Below are positions 36,051 through 48,295 of a stretch of DNA of 64,000 bases, piece after piece; positions within the stretch are counted from its first letter, which is position 1, and the number at the start of each line of letters is the position of its first letter. The DNA is from Allacma fusca (lineage: Eukaryota; Arthropoda; Collembola; Symphypleona; Sminthuridae): NCBI GenBank assembly GCA_947179485.1, contig OX359247.1:39470801-39534800 (forward strand), in the 5' to 3' direction. The notes under the pieces are model-generated. The model had not been told where the DNA came from, searched no databases, and worked only from the letters and a program-made list of their open reading frames with translations. Made by a program: the position numbers and the translations under genes.

Positions 36051-37871
36051 TCAACCGAAAACTTGAATCGGTTTGTAATCCTTGCTTCCCCCATACCATG
36101 TCGGAATTGCACTTAAAGGCAGAAATTTTTGAAGGGCGATTTTCCATTTTGCTGGATTTGTACCATATAATTCGATTTTCTCAAAGAGCCCTCCCAAGAT
36201 TGGACGAATCGATTCGAACATTAGCGTTGTGACATAGTTTACTGCAATCAAAGTATGATAGGTTTTAAGTTCTTAGTGACCATTTTGTTGTCATGCTATC
36301 AAATTTAAAAAACTGTAGATACCCAAAATGAACGTTAGTATTCAAACCATGCCTGATACCAGTATGTCTTGGAAACTTACCATTGAGTCCAATGGCGTAG
36401 CCTATTCCAAGTGCGAGAAATTCCCGGTAGGTTCGTAGGAGATGCATTGCAAATCTGACGGCTGTAATGTAACATGAGGAAATTATTTTGGCATACAGTC
36501 ATTGATTTTAATGCAATTACTGCTAATTTTTGTATCAGAACAGTAATAATTTAACTACTGTCAATTTTTCATAATAATATAAGATTTTTTAAAAGTGTTT
36601 TAAGTCACGGCTCTTGTAACTGTGCACTTGCTTGAGTAAAATTAATTTTTGTGTTCATACAAAGGAAAAAACTGTCCGTCAAAATGTTTAATTAATAATT
36701 TCAGAAATTGTGGGGCAGGGAATTTATTTCAATTACTTGGTAAATGTGTGCTTTGTGTGATATCCAGCCCTTCCCAGTCACCGATCACAAAAACATTGCG
36801 AATTTCCTTCGTCGGACTGTCCTTCACTATCATGCTATTAATTACCGAGTATGATCAAAATTATAAATTTAAAATGGTCACAGTATACTAAAAACTACGA
36901 ATTCCATACAGTGTAACTACTATTAATTTTACTGACCTTTCAAATAGTCTAAATACCCCTTGGAACAAATATCGTGACAGATTTTGAGCAGCCTCAGGTC
37001 CTTTTTCTACTTGCTCACGAACGTTGTATTTTCCAACCTCCGCAATCCACACTGTCGACAAAAAATTTGCATTTGACAAAATAGTTATTTTGCTAAGGCC
37101 CTAATGACAATGAAAGTAGATAAGAACACAGGTAATTGTCAATAATACCAGGTTGGTCCTCATAGTCATACCCGGACTGATAGTATGGGAACTTCTCCTG
37201 GAGCTCCCGAGGAGCTTCCCAATTTACTACTTCGTTTACATGTTGGATTGTATCCTAGGAACAAACAATTCATAGTAATCATTTATTTAAAGTATACACG
37301 CATAATCACTTAAGCAAATTCATCATAATGTTTAACCAAGTGGATGTCAGCAAAGGATAACATAGTGTTTGAGTCAAAAATACCCAGTTGTAAATACCAT
37401 TGGTTCGTGAATTTGTCTCAGGGAAAAAAATATTGTTGAAATCACAGGGTCAGAAATTCATAAATGGGTTGTAGGAACTTAGAAACAAAAAATTAATTAT
37501 TTTGTTGCATTAAATTATAATCAAAGAAAAAACGTTTCAGTCGACGCTGGCATTTAAAGCCTTATTTTGTTAGATACTACATAATAAGCACATTATAATA
37601 ACAAAACATAACAAGTACATGTCGTACACATTTACTTCAGTAAATTTTGAGAAACTGGAGCGCTAACCTGGATAGAGTAGTTTTTGTATATTTTTGTATT
37701 GATAAAATAGCTATGAGCCTTAGCATAAAGTGCTTCCGATATGTGCTTTTTACTACTGGAATTATTATCTCGAACAATAATTAAGTTGGACTGAGTGGTT
37801 TCATCCTGCGGCTCCTCTCCCACAACTACCTTCACAAACAGGAGTAAAGAAAATAATGAGATAAGAAACAT
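36051..37871 (-). CDS. Secreted SEC14-like (CRAL-TRIO) protein, 6 exons, 264 aa
   Basis: Exons 37668-37871, 37149-37254, 36937-37051, 36737-36834, 36381-36461 and 36051-36241 (795 nt), GT..AG, phases 0-1-2-1-1. The ATG at 37871 gives signal peptide MFLISLFSLLLFVKVVVG; an in-frame ATG at 37910 adds 13 residues and is less likely. Exon 1 ends KNYSIQ (sequon N-Y-S). Exon 2 has FPYYQSGYDYEDQP, exon 3 VWIAEVGKYNVREQVEKGPEA, exon 4 VFVIGDWEGLDITQSTHLP, exon 5 LLRTYREFLALGIGYAIGLN, and exon 6 IRPILGGLFEKIELYGTN then IPTWYGG. A full CRAL-TRIO core with no damage is seen. Intron 1 is the longest of this gene at 413 bases. Ligand unknown. Confidence 0.92.
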
Positions 37872-39506
37872 GTTCCTCTCAAAAAAAAAAAACAAATTCC
37901 GGATGAACAAGATGTTAATTCACTTTCGCCACTGATGACATACTAGATTAAATTCAAGAATTTGTACGAACAAAATTGAAAGTGAATCATGTGCCGTCCA
38001 ACCTTACCCCATTTTAAGCTTCTTACATTTATTTTCATCTGAATGCGTTCAAACTTCACATGGACATCAGACTTCAAAGGAGACGCCATGGGAAAAATGA
38101 GTAATTTAAAGATATTAAAGTGTTTCCTTATGAGATTTTGCTCCTTAAATTATTCCATGACAGGAGCTTGTAAACTCCGGTGGAAGTATGTGAATATTTC
38201 GTAAGACCATGCATTTTTTCTACAATGAGCAATTACACATGACAGCACTTCCCACCAGCTCCAGCACGTTGACTCATATACATACGTTAGTGTATGTATT
38301 GCTTGAAATTGAAAATCAAAGGTAGTATCAACAAACCCAAGGTACCAGTGTGTGTAAACCCATTGAAGAATTTGCTCAGCTCAACATTACTTCCGTTGGC
38401 ATTTGATTCCTGGCTTGAGCAGTTTTACCAAACGTTAGTAAATTAGCACAATTTTGTAAACATGGAAAATCTTTCTAGCTATACTAACTGACTTGCTCAA
38501 TCAAAACTAACAGTCAGCAGAAAAGATTCACTCAAAATGTTAGTAGATTAGTTCATTTTAAATGCAAATAAAAAAAATCTTGTTTTCGAGAAATTTTGAT
38601 ACATAAATGTAGCCCTCATTTAAGACATTTGGGACCCTTCCATGCAGGATCTAGTTATAGAGGGAGTGCAGAGGTTTTCTGGCACCTTTCCCATAGTTTC
38701 ACTTGTGGTCTTTGCATTTGGAAGAAATGCAATGCAGTGCGTGTTACTTGCCGGCAAAAACAGGTATATGTTGTGTAATAATTATTGCACATCGGTACAT
38801 AGGTATATCATCTGGACTCATGCAAGCAGTTAATCTGCGGGCAGCTAATGTTTGGTAACCTTGAAATTTTTCTCGGTCCTTCTCAGTTGAATTGGTGCCA
38901 GGGTGCATAGTAATGGATTGAAACTATAGTTTGAGATTACGTGTGAACACACATTTCTTAAACCATTCATACATCTGTCTTATTATCTTCCTTAAGCTAC
39001 TCATGTGTTCATGGATAATCATTTTCGTTGTACAAATTTTGTGTTTCCTTTAATTTCCTTAGTCTCGCAATTTAAACAAGATTATATGAGATTCAGACAG
39101 AGCCATTTAACCAGGTCACTAGGTATACGTCCTTTCCCTGGTGCATAATACGCTTATGACAACTCATATGCAAATGCTTATAATAAAAAGTTGGTATTAA
39201 TTTTTAACGACACTGGGATTAACAATATGCAAATTTCAAACTTAAATATATACTCACATTATTGACTATAAGTCACTATCAGAGTTGCTTCCAGCTATCA
39301 GGTAGTACCTGAAAATGACCGTGACTCACTATAGGTACGTCAATTTCCAGGTAATACAATAATACACTTCACTAATACAAATTGCAAATGTCCTTTAGCA
39401 TGTGATAATTTATGTAAATGCCATTGAAATGCTTTTACATTTTTTAATCAGTATAAATACTATACAATAAATACAATACTATAATTCACACAACTTAAGA
39501 CTGGCC
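37872..39506. other. Intergenic, no gene seen
   Basis: No family exon or transposon ends were recognised. Open frames at 38596-38833 overlap in two frames and carry no known motif. Confidence 0.5.
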
Positions 39507-41145
39507 TTAGATTTCAATAGGCTTGAAGTCATCACTACCCCCGTACCAAGGAGGGATTGACTCCAGAGGAAGAACTCTTCTCAATTTGAAAATCCAGTGA
39601 GCGTTGATGCTTCCATAAACTCGTATCCTTTCAAACAGATCTCCCAGTACTGGGAGAACTAAACTGAGAGCCATACGAGAGACGTAATTTACTGAAATTA
39701 TTTGCAAGAATCAGAAACAATTTAAGTTTGTAATCGTTATATAGAGTAAGGTTGTACTCACATAAAACACGTTCCATCCGTAACCGTAAATATTTTTGTC
39801 GGCATTACGGAAGGAACTAAACGGAAACAACTTTCCAACCGCTTACGAACAGACATCTCACATTCACACTTACGTAAGTAATTACATAGGTCTGAACTTA
39901 TGTGAGAGGTCTCTCCGTAACGGAGAAAAATTTTACGGGTACGGACAAAACATGCTTTATGTGAGTACAGCCTAAGTTTGACTCATTCAATCCCAATATC
40001 ACAAAAGATCTTAACTGACCATTAATAAACACAAGTTGACCCACTAGCTCGCTAATTATATCCGAGTAGGTTTCCAGTAGATTAAGCACGAAGGATACGG
40101 CTGAAATAAAATGTTAACGCCTGATAAATATTTATAAAATTTAAGGGATATACATACCTTGTAGGAACTTCATAATAAGTGTGAACTCACTTGCAACATG
40201 CTTTACTTGAGCTATTTCCAATCCACTGAGATCAATCAGAAAGGATGCTTTCCTAACTTCTTGACCCTGCCGATTGTTCTTAAGTAGACTTAAAAATAAA
40301 ATAGTATGCTTTAAAATTATGATTTTAATTGTAGTAAACCTAATAGTAATATTGCAAATATTACTAGTCTTGTGTGACTATAGGGGTATAAGTAATAGGA
40401 AAAATATTACCTCTTTGCCACACGAATACCACCTTGATAAATATATTTCTTGAAATTTTCAACTGCTCCATCTCCTTCCTCAATAATTTTCCGTAAGTTG
40501 TATTTCCCGAGTATTACCCATACTGAAATAGCCAGGATTTTTTTATATTTTTTAGCAAATGGGTCTAGCATTCTGATGAGAATAATAACTTTATTTAAAT
40601 ACGGCATAAATGTTACTAATTTTTACCCGGCCGCTCCTCAAAATCGTATCCGGATAACAAGTATGGAAATGAGGACTCTAGTTCTGGAAATGTTTCCTTT
40701 GAGAGGTTTGCCATCCAGGAATAAGTGTCCTAATTTTATACATAATATTAATTAACATTATTAACGCATCGTCTGCACAGTGTAGTGCAGTACACTTTAC
40801 CCCATACAAGGAGCAAAATGTGCAGAGTATGTAAAATTTCCAGCTTTTCGGAAATATTTGTACACTTTAAGATTTCACGACAATTAAATATTACGCACAG
40901 CGATGCATTATAAATGATATTACAATTTAGTGGGATACCTGTAAAGTGAAATTCTGGAATGCCCGCGACTCTCTCATGTAACTATGAACTTTGACACACA
41001 ATTCTTCAGAAAGTGTAAACGAGCTGGAGTTCGACTCACTAACATCGATTCGAATGGCTCTTGAAGCCTTTGTTTGGATAGCAAAATTACTGTAGATATT
41101 GTACCCTAACAGGAAGAATGTTGTCAGAACTGTTTGTTTGTACAT
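39507..41145 (-). CDS. Divergent secreted SEC14-like (CRAL-TRIO) protein, 6 exons, 261 aa
   Basis: Exons 40939-41145, 40627-40729, 40411-40522, 40191-40288, 40020-40100 and 39507-39691 (786 nt), GT..AG, phases 0-1-2-1-1. The start at 41145 gives a hydrophobic leader (MYKQTVLTTFFLLGYNIYS). Exon 1 ends QNFTLQ (sequon). Exon 2 has FPYLLSGYDFEERP. Exon 3 reads VWVILGKYNLRKIIEEGD, one codon shorter than the paralogues and without the usual E before the GKYN block. Exon 4 has ASFLIDLSGLEIAQ instead of GDWEGLDI. Exon 6 has PVLGDLFERI (GD for GG), keeps IPPWYGG, and ends two residues early. The changes at core positions suggest altered ligand or function, yet all frames and splice sites are intact. 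Intron 5 holds a MITE. Confidence 0.88.
39750..39972. mobile_element. Harbinger-like MITE in an intron
   Basis: 223-bp palindromic element inside intron 5 of the 39.5-kb gene. The ends are GGTTGTACTCACATAAA (left) and, mirrored, GGCTGTACTCACATAAA (right), continuing as imperfect inverted arms of about 55 bases. It is flanked by TAA on both sides (39747-39749 and 39973-39975). A 3-bp T-A-rich target duplication with GG(G/C/T)-starting ends fits the PIF/Harbinger type. No coding capacity. Confidence 0.75.
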
Positions 41146-42043
41146 CTTCAGGTCTGAATTTGAATCACTAAAGTGAAGTGTTCACACTGAGACTTCTTTG
41201 ACAGCTGTAGCTATATTTGATCGTAGTGGTTCAGATTACATTACACAAGTAATGTATTTTAAATTGTAGTTATTAATTTACTACTTCAGTGTAAAAGTTC
41301 CAACCTTTCTTTATCGAAGGTTCTATTGCAAGATTTATTTGAGGTCAATAGAGCTGTCAATAGTGTAGGTTCTTGTGAGCGGAACGTATGCATATGATTG
41401 TGGGAATAATTTGTAATTTATTATGCAATTTTAGCTTCATTACATATTCGCATTTACAAATAATTACACACATGTGCATTTTAGAAATGTAAACATAAGT
41501 ACTTGGTGTATTCACACTTCCACACTCAAACGTGTACACAATTTTCAGCAGAAGGCTGTGAAATGTTTTTAACATAAATACTCCGTTTAATCTAGTGTCT
41601 GCAGATGAGTATAAGTATATTTAAATGGTCATGAATACTCTGTATGTATGTATGTGCAGCTACCACAACGAGCCGTAGCTTCGTTTTTACATATGGTATC
41701 TTATTAATGTTTTTCTTTTTCCCAGGAACTTCACTTATAAAAAATGTTTTGCAGCTATTACAAGCCTTTAAAGAGTGCTGACATACATATACATATACTG
41801 AACATGACAAAGTGTTACTTGAACAAACTGTTACTAGGTTTCCAAACAGTCTCCCTAAAAATTAGCTCAATTCAATCATGGCGCTGCATAGTATGTATTA
41901 CAAAACAGAAAGAGAATTTATATGTTAAAATATAAACGTAATATGTTTAGTTACTCAAAATTTGAAAGGATATACGGTTTACAGACATTAAATTTATTAG
42001 GAATACTTGCTTTGACTAGCAAAAATCATTAATGGGTTATTCT
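41146..42043. repeat. Spacer, left part of a segmental duplication (copy A)
   Basis: From about 41060 (5' end of the 39.5-kb gene) through 41350, the sequence matches 54010-54330: shared text includes gacagct, ttcagattacattacaca and cctttctttatcgaaggttc. Similarity resumes from about 41680 against 55900. A poly(A) signal for the 42-kb gene lies at 41993-41998 (minus strand). No gene. Confidence 0.75.
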
Positions 42044-43676
42044 TTAGCCAAAGACCTGAACAGGTTTGAAATCTGAACTGCCTCCATACCAAGGGGGGAT
42101 TGCATTTGAAGGCAGCAACTTTTGAAGTGCCGCCATCCATTCGGCCTTGTCTGACTTGAAGAACTCTATTTTCTGGAAAGAATCGCCTAGGGCTGGCTGA
42201 ATCCTTTCAAATAACCCTTTGGTCACCTGGTTCACTGTAAATAAAACAATTCAACATTTATAGCTACAAATCTGCAATTCATAAAAAAGCATAATAATTA
42301 ACTGTCATCAATAATTACTGTTGATCATGACAGCGTGTCCCAGCCCAAGATCCAGGAAATCGTGGTAAGTATGCAGCAAATTGAGGGCGAAGTTAACCGC
42401 TGAAAAACAATATTTACTATTATTAATTGTAGTTTTAAAGCTAATATCAGTGGGAAATTTGTTTGTCATGATATAGGTTTGTGAAGGCTTCATTGACAAC
42501 GTATGTATACTTTAAAATATGTCACCACAATTTCCATTGAATAAGTTTTACTTTACTTGACCTTACGCAGTTCGTGTATGTACATGTGATATTCTCCCTT
42601 TTTTGGAAATAATTCAGTAACGCATCATTTTAAAATTTTCGAGTAAAACGCTGCAGATATGTTCTCACTCCAAATGTTGCTAGTTTAATGTCAGTTCTTG
42701 AATGACTTGCACTTACTTGGAATATGAAGGGATTGTGTGAATTGAAATCCCTCCCAGTCAAGTATACCGAAGATTTCTCGGACTTCTTTTGTTGGAGTGT
42801 CTTTAGCTTGCAAGCTACAAAATTAATTGTATTGTATTAAAAATCGCATTGATATCGGAGCATTTTCGCAGAGGCAATGATAGATCTCTAAATTTATAGA
42901 AATACTTACAGAGCATGTTTACATTCAAGATTGCAGTGTTATTTTGGAAACTTCAAAAAATATTTTCTAGTATTTTGAGATATGTATTAGACCTTGGTAT
43001 TCTCGAGTGACCACAAAAGATTTGCTTACCTTTCACCCATTCTTAAAACTGCTTGGAATAAATACTGCGTCACGTTATGAGCCGTTTCCGGACCTTTTCG
43101 AATTTGTCCAGGCAAATCAAATTTCCCCGCCTCGCCGATCCAAACTTACATTATTTTGGAATAAAATGTTATTGTTTATTTTATGTCACAATAAAATTTA
43201 ATTTTTAAGGTTAAAAGGTAAATTTAAGACAATTTTAAAGGTTAATTTCAAAAGAAATACCTGGCCTATCGTATTGATCATAGCCAGCATGATAATAGGG
43301 AAACTTTTCTTGGAGCTCTTGTGGCGCTTTCCAGTGATACAACTGATTGATAAAGCTTATTGAATCCTGGAAGTACATTTACAGTCACTTTTATTATAGG
43401 AATCCAGAAACTGTTTATAAACAAAATTAAAAACAATAATAATTTTCTTACCTCCATGGTATAATTCTTGAATGCTTTTGAGCGGATCATGTAGCTATAG
43501 GCTTTGGCATAAAGTGCCATTGGCGGTTCCTTGTCATTGCCGGTGCTAACTTGCGGGTTTACTAAAATACTATCAGCCTTTTTCTGCTGCCCCAAAACTA
43601 TGTCTAATATGATTAACAACGGGAAAATAGAAACAAGAACCATTTTAGAAGCCGAAGATTCCAGCAATCGTAACAA
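42044..43676 (-). CDS. Secreted SEC14-like (CRAL-TRIO) protein, 6 exons, 260-271 aa
   Basis: Exons 43452-43676, 43261-43366, 43030-43144, 42717-42814, 42319-42399 and 42044-42234, GT..AG, phases 0-1-2-1-1. There are two in-frame starts: 43676 (MLRLLESSASK..., 271 aa) and 43643, which puts the signal peptide MVLVSIFPLLIILDIVLG at the terminus (260 aa) and is slightly preferred. Exon 1 ends KNYTME (sequon). Exon 2 has FPYYHAGYDQYDRP, exon 3 VWIGEAGKFDLPGQIRKGPET, exon 4 EIFGILDWEGFQFTQSLHIP, and exon 6 QPALGDSFQKIEFFKSDKAEW then IPPWYGG. A near-identical copy lies at 56262-58385. Divergent to the 44.4-kb gene, with which it shares a roughly 0.75-kb upstream region. Ligand unknown. Confidence 0.92.
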
Positions 43677-44421
43677 GAGATGCGTCTAGTTTTAGCGCTG
43701 AGTCCTAACTGAGAATTCTTCTTAAATCTTAACCTTTTCTTAAACCTTCCTGGAACTAGTTTTAATTCCCATTTTGTATGTACGACAGTTTTTTGAAGCT
43801 CTCCAACAATTTTCAAAACAACCACGAATTGTTCTTGGTTTTGAGATTGACGTCAATAGGCAAAAACAAATGATTTCTATGTGTACTTAATTATTATAGT
43901 GAACGATTAGTATATGCTCAATGCGCTTCCGTTTTACCCAGAAAAAAGATATTCCTTTACCCACGTATTGTGAGATCTGTTTTCCGTTCTGAGGCAATCG
44001 TTTTGGACGAAAGTTATAATAATTCTATGTACTTACAATCCAGATATTTTTTTAATATATTGTAAGTAACATTCAAACTTTTCACACGCAATTAAATGTT
44101 GCATTCAATGTTAATACTCACATTCAATCTCGTCTGAGAACATGCATTTTTCTTCTCAAAGCCCATGGCCAAGGTTTTGAGAGTAAATAGGATCGGAAGC
44201 CAGCAAAATGAATAAAGGGACAAGTTGTAGTAAACACTTAATTGACTTCATTAAGGGTTGAGATCTCCCAAGTCGTTCTTTGCTAGAAGGATATTGTACA
44301 AGGAAGTGAATTCTTCCTGCCTAAAAAACGTTTCTCATCAAAGGAAGTTTCTTCCAGAATTTGGTCAAACACTCCTTTTTCTCCTTCAGTGACGGTAAAT
44401 AGTTTTTGGAATCATATGATC
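43677..44421. promoter_or_regulatory. Shared upstream region of a divergent gene pair
   Basis: This 745-bp stretch separates the starts of two oppositely oriented family genes, so it must hold both promoters. The same stretch recurs in the copied block (58386-59990), there enlarged by a local tandem duplication and a hAT-like insertion. Shared text includes gcgcttccgttttac and caatctcgtctgagaaca. No specific binding site could be named. Confidence 0.5.
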
Positions 44422-45915
44422 ATGTCCAAATTTATTTGTATTCCCTTTCTACTACTAACAATAATTTCAATGACAGAATCAATATCTGAAATTGAAACTG
44501 ATCCGGTGGACCAACAATTATCCAGTAATGGGACCTTGCTTCCCAAAGAAGTTTACAAGAAGTGTTACAGTATCATGAAGAAGTCTAGGGCCTTCCGAAA
44601 CTATACATATGAGGTAATAGAAAATAAATACAGCTATTACAACAGTCTCACAAATACAGTGTCCAATGTTTATCTATTATGTAATATTGTACAATAGAAT
44701 GTTATCTCATTTGTCAATGGTAGTAATTATTACAAATTAAATCCCTCAGGCCATTGTGGAATATTTGAATGAAGCTGAGGCATTCATACCTCCAGAATTT
44801 CTTGTCCATCGATTTCCGTACTATCTTGCAGGCTATGACTATGAGGACAGGCCAGGTATCAATGTGTATATTTTGGAAATTTTCAAGACAATGATTGTTT
44901 TTTTTTATTAGTTAGTTTAAATATTGGCAAAACTGCATTTGGAACTTAATTGAAAGTATCCATTCTGTATTTTAAAGTTTGGGTGGGTGAGGTGGGTAAA
45001 TACAAGGTTGACGACTTGATCGATCGTTTCCTGGATTTTTTCCCGATTTTCGAAACATGGGGAGTTCAAGCAGCTATTAATGTTGTAAAAAGGTAAACAT
45101 AGCGCACATAGGGCGTACGTAAATTCCCCTACGTAGTATTCAGTGTATAATGTTAAAATAATTATTGTTTGTTTTTGTATCATTAGCTTCGTTGCTAGAG
45201 AAAAAGAATGGCCAGGGAAGGACATCCGCCAATTCGTGATTATGATTGACTTTGAAGGATTGGATGTACAATTGGCTCGCAAAGTTCTTGCTCGTCCAGA
45301 ATGTAATTTTTTCAATGCTACAGCGATTTGTCCTGTGTTCCGTCATTTTGAATTTTATCATACTTTACATATTATTTGCAAGTTTGCCCTGCAAACTTTA
45401 CAGTATCCCATTTCTGTTAAAAATGAAAAAATGGTTTACTATGTTAGCTGTTGCTAAAAATGTAGATTTCTATGCATGTAAATCCACGGGTATGTATTTA
45501 TTTATGTGTGTTTTAAATATGAGTTTCTATTTTTGCAATATAAATCCAGTGATCCTATTCGGCATTAAACTGACGGAATTGTATCTGGACCTTGGAGATG
45601 CAACCCTTGCAAAAGTTATATTACTTAATAGTAAGTATCATTTTAAACACTAGCTGCAACAATATTATTTGTGTTTTTACAAATGAAGTGAAATCCAATA
45701 ATTCAATCTTTGATTTTTTAGCTAACTATGCAGTACAAATTTTCATACAGCTAGCCCGACCTGTCCTTGGGGAACTAATAGAAAGGGTAGTGGTCTTGGG
45801 TTCGAATAAGTACAAATGGAAGGCGGAGCTACGAAGGCATTTGCCGAAAGAAACTACCCCAACTTGGTATGGTGGTCCGGAGGGTTTCAAGCCCTTAGTA
45901 GTCTATGGAGGATAG
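44422..45915 (+). CDS. Secreted SEC14-like (CRAL-TRIO) protein, plus strand, 6 exons, 267 aa
   Basis: Exons 44422-44613, 44750-44855, 44978-45092, 45187-45302, 45550-45630 and 45722-45915 (804 nt), GT..AG, phases 0-1-2-1-1. The start at 44422 gives signal peptide MSKFICIPFLLLTIISMTES; an upstream in-frame ATG at 44389 is possible. Exon 1 ends RNYTYE (sequon). Exon 2 has HRFPYYLAGYDYEDRP and exon 3 VWVGEVGKYKVDDLIDRF. Exon 4 has FVIMIDFEGLDVQLARKV and is six codons longer than in paralogues, because the donor is taken at GAAT|GTAATT. Exon 6 has ARPVLGELIERVVVLGSNKYKW then TPTWYGG and ends VVYGG. It is the only intact plus-strand member, and the most divergent along with the 39.5-kb gene. A truncated copy lies at 60 kb. 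Confidence 0.85.
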
Positions 45916-47920
45916 GATAAATATGTAAAGCAATTAATTATTTTTGTGGTCGTTGAATGTCCCACGTCTCATGGTTGAAATGGGAAAAAAGGATGGGATG
46001 ACATTTTTGTCATGTCAGATCATAGAAACGTAATAATTATTTCAACATTGTGGTCAACGGGTAAAACTATACATTCATAGATATTTATACATAGATAGAT
46101 ATTTCTAGCGTATATTATCACTTGTCACACTGCGTTTCCTTACAAGTAGTGGCACAGCAATTATTTATCTTTTTCTACCTGTAATAATGTAATTATTACT
46201 TCTTAACATGCTATTTATTTGAATAATTCGATAAATTAATTAGATATAGTTATTCCATTTTCAAGCAATGCCTATTCAAAATCTGAAGTATGCAGTTCTG
46301 TTAATGTACAATAAATAATATTGATATGGTGAGCATAGTTTATTGCAGTTTCCTGCCAAAATAAAATATATCCCGAGGACTTTGAGATTGATAATTTGGT
46401 GGAATTAATTCCAAGGAATTGTATTAATTCGAATCTCAAAAGTAATTCCACCAACCACAACCACGCGGAAGATTCTCGTTATAGGTTGTATTTTAACTTT
46501 AATAGTATTTTAGTATAGTAAACAATTGCAGTCATGACAAGAAACAGTGCTGTTGTCGTGTGGTGAGTAAATGGTTGTTTGATGCACACTGTACATTCTA
46601 GGGCCATGGCCAGTGTGTATGTACTCAGCTACTATCTCATGCAGAGAACCTTACTCAACAATGTGTGGCGTTCATTATTCATCACTTAATTATGAAATGA
46701 CCTTTGTATTAAGGATGGTGATACCGCTAAAACAGATGACGCCATTTTCGTTCTTACGGTTCATTTTAGAGGCGCGATTCGGTACGATACTTTTTGTCAT
46801 TCGTATTTCATATTTTATTTATGTGCGAGGCAACTACACGACAAAACAGATTCTTTTCATGACAGATGGGGAAATACTTGAACGAAGGGAAAAATAACTT
46901 TAATATATGGTAAACATTTGAATGGTAGGGATAGCACTTCAACGACAGGAAAAATAATTCAGATAGGAAAAATACGTCAACGGAATGAAGAAATAACGTA
47001 ACGATAAAAATCGTAATATTCTGACCAAATTTTGGAACATCAAAACATTCATGTCGTGTATAGTGATTCTGCTTTTGCCGTTTTGGCATCTACAACGTTC
47101 TAAGAAACCATTTACCCCCATCCCTTAGCATATATAAGCAGGGATGATAAAAAATTGCAAGGGTTAGGAATTCTTTTACAAATTAAAAATGATTTATTTG
47201 TTTTATTCTTGCCACAAATTTTCAGCTTCTGGGACTTCATTCACATTGAGCTCAAACAAATCCCCTTGAAATTTGATACAACAATAGCGTTTCGAACCAT
47301 TTTTACGTCCATGAAAAATTGGCACCATGAGAGACTCCTTTTCCGATTATTTGCTCCAGAATTTGAATACACCCAACCTTGTTTTCTGTTCTTACGCTGA
47401 ATTTTTGGCGGATGTTACTCGGTGCACGAACAAAATACTCCTCTCCACGGAGAGGTAAAATGAAATACGCACATTTTCGATTAGTATAAAAATCATGTTC
47501 ATGCAGTTTCACAAATGGCAAAAGGATTAATGTAAGTGCATCAATTTTGTAAGGCAAAATGATCTAAATACAATGCACCATATTACTTCGTTACTTATTT
47601 GATTTTAGTTCAACATATTATACTTCAATACTTATTTACCTTTCGTTCAGCATATTACGCATGGAGGTTGTTCAGGGGTCGGATTTTTGTGGGAAGACGG
47701 GAAGATTCTTCTCAGAGAAAAATAATTTCTGGCAGGGAAAATTACAAAAGGAAGGGATTCTTTTTTTCAAACAGGGATTTTCGAATTCGTTGACCTTGTT
47801 TTTGACAGGGATTTTCATATTTGTTAGCGTGTGTCAGGGAAATTTGGTATGAAAACAGGGATGTGGGGAAATTTGTTTTGACAACAGGGATTTTTGAAAT
47901 CGTTAAGGACATCCCCGCAG
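45916..47920. other. Intergenic, probable transposon debris
   Basis: No gene is seen. Around 46860-47000 the words GGAAAAATA and TCAACG recur, and around 47700-47900 ACAGGGATTTT recurs about five times, in the style of subterminal repeats of DNA transposons. CAGGGATG at 47142 and CATCCCCG near 47910 could be decayed ends, but no target duplication supports them. The AAAATGATCTA word of the 26-kb foldback family occurs at about 47550. Confidence 0.4.
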
Positions 47921-48295
47921 TCACAGTGGTTAATATTAGCCACAATTAGGTTTTTGGCCTCACATTAGTTAATATTTGCCACAATTAGATTTTTGACCCC
48001 AGATTGTCAGTATAGGTCCCAATTAGTTTTTTGACCTCAGATTGCTCAATATTGGTTACAATTAGTTTTTTGACCTCAAAATTCTCAGTATTGGTCAGAA
48101 TTTGTTTTTTGACCTCGCATTCGCCTCACATTGAATTATATTGGCCACAATTAGGTTTTTGACCGCAGATTGGTCAATATTGATCACAATTAGTTTCTTG
48201 GCCTCAGATTGGTCAATATAGGTCACAATTCTTTCTCTTGGCCTCAGATTGACAAATATTGGACACAATTGGTTTCTCGACCACAGTTTGACCAA
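47921..48295. repeat. Tandem repeat, about 38-39 bp unit, about 10 copies
   Basis: Diverged repeats of CACAATTAGTTTTTTGACC followed by TCAGATTGGTCAATATTGGT. Units differ by many substitutions and small indels, so the array is old. No coding content. Confidence 0.85.

Noticed and set aside
45143-45653. Frames of 104 and 135 codons in the 44.4-kb gene
   Set aside because: They run through exon 4 or 5 into introns; the spliced model with conserved phases explains the sequence better.
47142-47915. Possible hAT-like element between CAGGGATG and CATCCCCG
   Set aside because: The end similarity is only eight to nine bases with a mismatch, and the flanks do not match.
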